Positions 60,531 through 64,000 of a DNA stretch of 64,000 bases are shown one piece after another. The stretch lies in NCBI RefSeq assembly GCF_022965805.1, contig NC_133114.1, positions 2,378,761 to 2,442,760 on the forward strand, in the 5' to 3' direction. Position numbers and translations under genes: made by a program. This DNA is from Primulina eburnea (Eukaryota > Streptophyta > Magnoliopsida > Lamiales > Gesneriaceae). How positions within the stretch are numbered: position 1 is the stretch's first letter; each line of letters begins with the position of its first letter. The notes below the pieces were generated by a model that was not told the DNA's origin, ran no database searches, and was given only the letters and a program-made list of their open reading frames with translations.

Positions 60531-61251
60531 ATGAAAATACGATGCAGCTTTAAATTTTTTAGGCCAACTTCGGACTTTAAATGTGTGTGTGTGTTGTTTC
60601 TAAGGTCATACATGAGTAAGTGGTTAGATGAAGATGGTGACAATTAAATTAGGCAAAGTATCTTTACACAGAAGAAATAACTATTACACATAACTGAAAT
60701 ACCAAAATTACTTATTATTTGGAAGGAACACTAAGTATTGAAACGTACTTCATTATTGATAATAAGATTCCACTGGCAGTAAAAACATGCCTGGATGACT
60801 TCTCAAAGAAACTCATAGAAGTTGAGTGACAAGGGTACAACTTCGCATAAATCCGGCACGTGCTGTGACTAGGTGCTGTGTAGTATCCAAAAACACAATA
60901 CATTTTTTGTGCCATATAACAAAATATTACTGAAAACTCAATCATTTAGAGAACTTAATTAGAGTATAACCAAAATGTAAAACCACAAAGGTACCTTCTT
61001 CAGAGTGACATTCGAAGTAAAGTAAGTGACCCAATCACTCAAAAAACCAGGGTCAGCTAGAAAACAGGTCAAAAAAGCATGCTTAGCAAATATATACACA
61101 TAATTTGGCCACAGAAAAAGATATCCAGGCAGATCTGAATAATTTACTACCACATATCAAAACAACACCACTAAATATGACTCTCTACACCAAACTGCCC
61201 ACGAACCTGCAATAGTTACCAAATGCCACAAAACCACAAGTTCTTGCTTTC

Positions 61252-62985
61252 CTAAGCTGCCTTCACAACTTTATCATCACCAACAACATTAAGAATCGGA
61301 AGACTATTTAGAAATTCATCAAGACCCTCGAAAAAGCCTATCCCTTCAATGTTATCATCCTCACCACGGCCAGGTCCATTTCCTTGGTTCACTTTAGGTG
61401 CAGGCTCCTCGGTTTCATTGCTAAACTCAACATTTAAATCTAACTTTCCGAAATTCTTGGCAACCCTGTTAGGTTGCTTTCGAGCATTAGCAGTTGCCCC
61501 TTTCTTACTAGGCTCACTAGCTGTCTCATTCAGCATCTCTACCACCCTATTTCGTGATGCAAATCCATCTTCTACATTGACATTCTTACGCTTATCATCT
61601 TGAGCTTTCTTGGCGCTACTGTTAGGCATCAAATCATTAGTCCCCTTCTCCTTGACATTTTTCACTTTCTTGTTCTTTGGCTCCCCATCAATCTGCCAAC
61701 CAGTGTCAGACCCACTCGAGTCTGAGATCTCAACAAAAACCTCATCTTCATCAACATAAATTCTAGGACCCGAATTCTTCGTTTCAACCCCCTTTCCATT
61801 CCCATTTCGTGGACCACAGAACATAGGTGAAAATGGCGTCCAAGTGGAGGATGCAGACATATTTTTCCCCCAATTCTCCATTGACACACCCAATGGAAAG
61901 AAACCCCAGCAGCAGAAGTAAGCTTCTTGCCCTGCCATTACTGGTGGTGGCGCGGGAATTGCCACGGCCTGAAACGCTCTTCTACAGTTCTGGCACCTCA
62001 GAGTACAATCAGTATACACACCAGAATACTGGTACATGTAATAGCAATACGGGCATGCAGTCCAAAAAGGCAAATCATCGGCCTCATCCTGCACTTCCAT
62101 TGTATCTATTTCTACCTCATTCACTTCATCGTCTTCTACAGTCTCACCAGCATTAGCATTGTCCTTATCACTAACATTAGAGTAATCTTGCATTGGCTGT
62201 TTCTGCTTGTCATTTACAGGCTCCTGGATTGACCCGGAAACACGAGTTGCATTACCAGAAAAATCAGTATAACTTGGTGGCGCATGCTTATATGCAGGCT
62301 CTTCGCTCGACTTTGACCCACACCCATAATATAAATTGGAACCCGAAGCAAAATCCACAAGATTCTTCTGTTGCGGTTGTGTATTTACCTGTTGATCGCG
62401 AAAAAAATTACTCCCACGAACGCTACTGATTCCACCAGCGTGTACCTCAGGCTGAGCTACGGCACTCGAACCGCCAGCACCGAAAAAGATGAAATTTTGC
62501 AGCATTGTGGTGCTCTGGTTATGAAATGGGTCCGGCTGCTGCTGCTGAGCGTGAAAATAGAAAGAGAGTTCTTTATCGTAAATGGCTTTCCGCGAAGGGT
62601 TGGATAGTACAGACCATGCGTCGACAACCAGGCGGAAGGCCTCCTCAGCTAAAGGGTATTTGTTTCTTTGCGGGTTGAGGATAAGCGCAAGGTTTCGGTA
62701 CCGGGCCGCGACGAGCTCGGAGTCCTGGCCCTGCTGCGGTGTGAGGCCCAGAATTGAATACCAGTCCTGCTGGTTGTTTCCGATCCGGATGTCTCCGACA
62801 AGAAGCGTATCCACGATGGCCAGGATCTCGTCAGCGGGGGCGAGCGTCGGAACCGCGTCACGCGCGCGTGTCGCAAAGGATTTGCTCCCCATTAGATCAC
62901 GTTCAGAGAGTAGCTTCTCCGAAATTGTCAGCCAACGCATAGCCTCAGCCCGCCTGGCTGTCGTCGGAAAAAATGTGTGCTCCAT
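61252..62985 (-). CDS. J-like zinc-ribbon protein lacking the HPD motif
   Basis: A 577-residue single-exon gene. Residues 1-68 are the helical N-terminus usual in this plant family. Residues 74-138 form a J-domain (D-W-Y-S-I-L-G-L ... A-F-R-L-V-V-D-A-W-S-V-L-S-N-P) in which the HPD tripeptide is N-P-Q at 104-106. A Gln/Ser-rich linker and an acidic stretch (280-305) follow. A zinc ribbon has C-P-Y-C at 311-314 and C-Q-N-C at 331-334. A Lys-rich tail (430-540) looks nuclear. Without HPD, stimulation of Hsp70 is unlikely, so this is a J-like protein. The ATG at 62985 fits the family start. Confidence 0.88.
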   Translation of the reverse strand: MEHTFFPTTARRAEAMRWLTISEKLLSERDLMGSKSFATRARDAVPTLAPADEILAIVDTLLVGDIRIGNNQQDWYSILGLTPQQGQDSELVAARYRNLALILNPQRNKYPLAEEAFRLVVDAWSVLSNPSRKAIYDKELSFYFHAQQQQPDPFHNQSTTMLQNFIFFGAGGSSAVAQPEVHAGGISSVRGSNFFRDQQVNTQPQQKNLVDFASGSNLYYGCGSKSSEEPAYKHAPPSYTDFSGNATRVSGSIQEPVNDKQKQPMQDYSNVSDKDNANAGETVEDDEVNEVEIDTMEVQDEADDLPFWTACPYCYYMYQYSGVYTDCTLRCQNCRRAFQAVAIPAPPPVMAGQEAYFCCWGFFPLGVSMENWGKNMSASSTWTPFSPMFCGPRNGNGKGVETKNSGPRIYVDEDEVFVEISDSSGSDTGWQIDGEPKNKKVKNVKEKGTNDLMPNSSAKKAQDDKRKNVNVEDGFASRNRVVEMLNETASEPSKKGATANARKQPNRVAKNFGKLDLNVEFSNETEEPAPKVNQGNGPGRGEDDNIEGIGFFEGLDEFLNSLPILNVVGDDKVVKAA

Positions 62986-64000
62986 TTCTCTTTACTGTGT
63001 CTTGAAATTTCAGCAGATTGAATTTTGCAGCCGGTGAAATAAAATGGAAGTGTGGTTCCAGTTGAGGTCATCGATTATTTGTTTTGGCTTTTTTTATTTT
63101 TTAAAACAATATATTTCAAAATCTGGTCACCAAACTTAAATTCCTATTCTCTAAATAAAATGGTTGTAATAATGAGTATGGTCGAATCCACAGAGAACAA
63201 GAGATGATTTCTTTCGAGGAAAAATAAAAAACAGAGGGGTTTTGTTGGATAAGAACAACATAAAATATTAAAAATAAAATTAGAAAGCAATAAAAAATAA
63301 TAAATCAAAACGAGAATTAAATTACCGAACTCAGATTCGAGAGAATTTTCAGTATTCAATTGTGTCACTGTTCATCGACTAACATATTTTTTATTCAAGT
63401 TGTTACAAGTAATTAACCTTAGAATTATAGTGATAGCCGCTAAAAATCTTTGTGTGTTCCTAATTTAATGACCAAACTCAGCATTCAGTCAAAAGTTATC
63501 AATAACTAACTGGGCATGATAGTGTTCCATATTAATTAAAAATAGCATTTTCGTTTTGTGAAAACAGTTACTCCTAAAATCTAACAATCGAGATAGCTGC
63601 AATTGAAAGATCGAGTTTCGTTGATTTATTTAGATTAATATGCTATGATAACACAATACATCTAATCTATCGTTATTCATTTACCAATCGTTCATGACAA
63701 TTACGGATCACTGAATTCATGGATAACAATAGAAAATTATATATCGAATTAAATTTTCAGATTAACCGAGATACAACTTTCATAGAATTAAATATAAATC
63801 GACAAATACTTGAACAGAACACGAATATTAAATTGAAGCACAAAAAGCCTCACAGTGATAAATTGAAATAATAAAAAATATCCCCTGAATCATAAATAAA
63901 ACTTAGCCTAAAGGTATGGAGAGGAGATGAGAAATTCTTGCGTTTTCTTCTTGTTCTTCAAGTTGAAGAGGTAGAGAGAGAATGTGAGAAATCTATATTT
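62986..64000. other. Promoter side of the J-like gene and spacer
   Basis: AT-rich with no recognised gene. A small frame at 63144-63368 (-) has no domain. Confidence 0.5.

Noticed and set aside
61349..63037. Plus-strand frames opposite the J-like gene
   Set aside because: Antisense shadows of a well-supported gene.

Overview
The window looks like nuclear DNA of a dicot plant, probably an asterid and perhaps Lamiales. The taxon is inferred from gene content and repeat style, not proven. It is AT-rich, with long spacers, GT-AG introns and dense, mostly short or decayed mobile elements. No bacterial operons, rRNA genes, tRNA genes or CRISPR arrays were seen.

Genes, left to right: a four-exon 2-oxoglutarate/Fe(II) dioxygenase (11.18-13.07 kb, +); a PEPKR2-like Ser/Thr kinase whose first intron holds an LTR-like block (25.95-31.17 kb, +); a BTB/NPH3 protein resembling SR1IP1 (36.82-39.32 kb, +); a plant membrane-anchored methyltransferase-like protein (41.3-42.75 kb, +); a small secreted proline-rich protein (43.46-43.78 kb, -); a PELPK-type repeat cell-wall protein (52.3-53.2 kb, -); a seven-exon beta-carbonic anhydrase of the BCA5 type (55.2-57.4 kb, 5' end unresolved, -); and a J-like zinc-ribbon protein without the HPD motif (61.25-62.99 kb, -). 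They are ordinary single genes and show no sign of forming a pathway.

The most unusual part is the left edge (1-2.6 kb, minus strand). It is an endogenous caulimovirid-like pararetrovirus segment with a tRNA-Met primer site, a coiled-coil VAP-like ORF, a coat protein ORF with a CCHC knuckle, and a movement-protein ORF that runs off the window. All three ORFs are open, overlap each other, and lie in the order VAP-CP-MP.

The rest is an archive of mobile elements, many dated by target-site duplications (TSDs): hAT-type non-autonomous elements at 3.73, 6.08, 13.62, 17.96 and 53.84 kb; Harbinger/Tourist-like elements at 15.77 and 18.74 kb; miniature LTR elements (TRIMs) at 3.32, 34.72 and 35.82 kb plus two solo TRIM LTRs at 13.39 and 14.83 kb; a tRNA-derived SINE at 13.16 kb; large solo LTRs at 8.27 and 46.76 kb; copia and LINE remnants at 33.6 and 40.06 kb; and at least eight copies of a ~180-bp dispersed repeat. 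Several insertions interrupt one member of a duplicated sequence whose other member still shows the empty site, so insertion order can be read directly.
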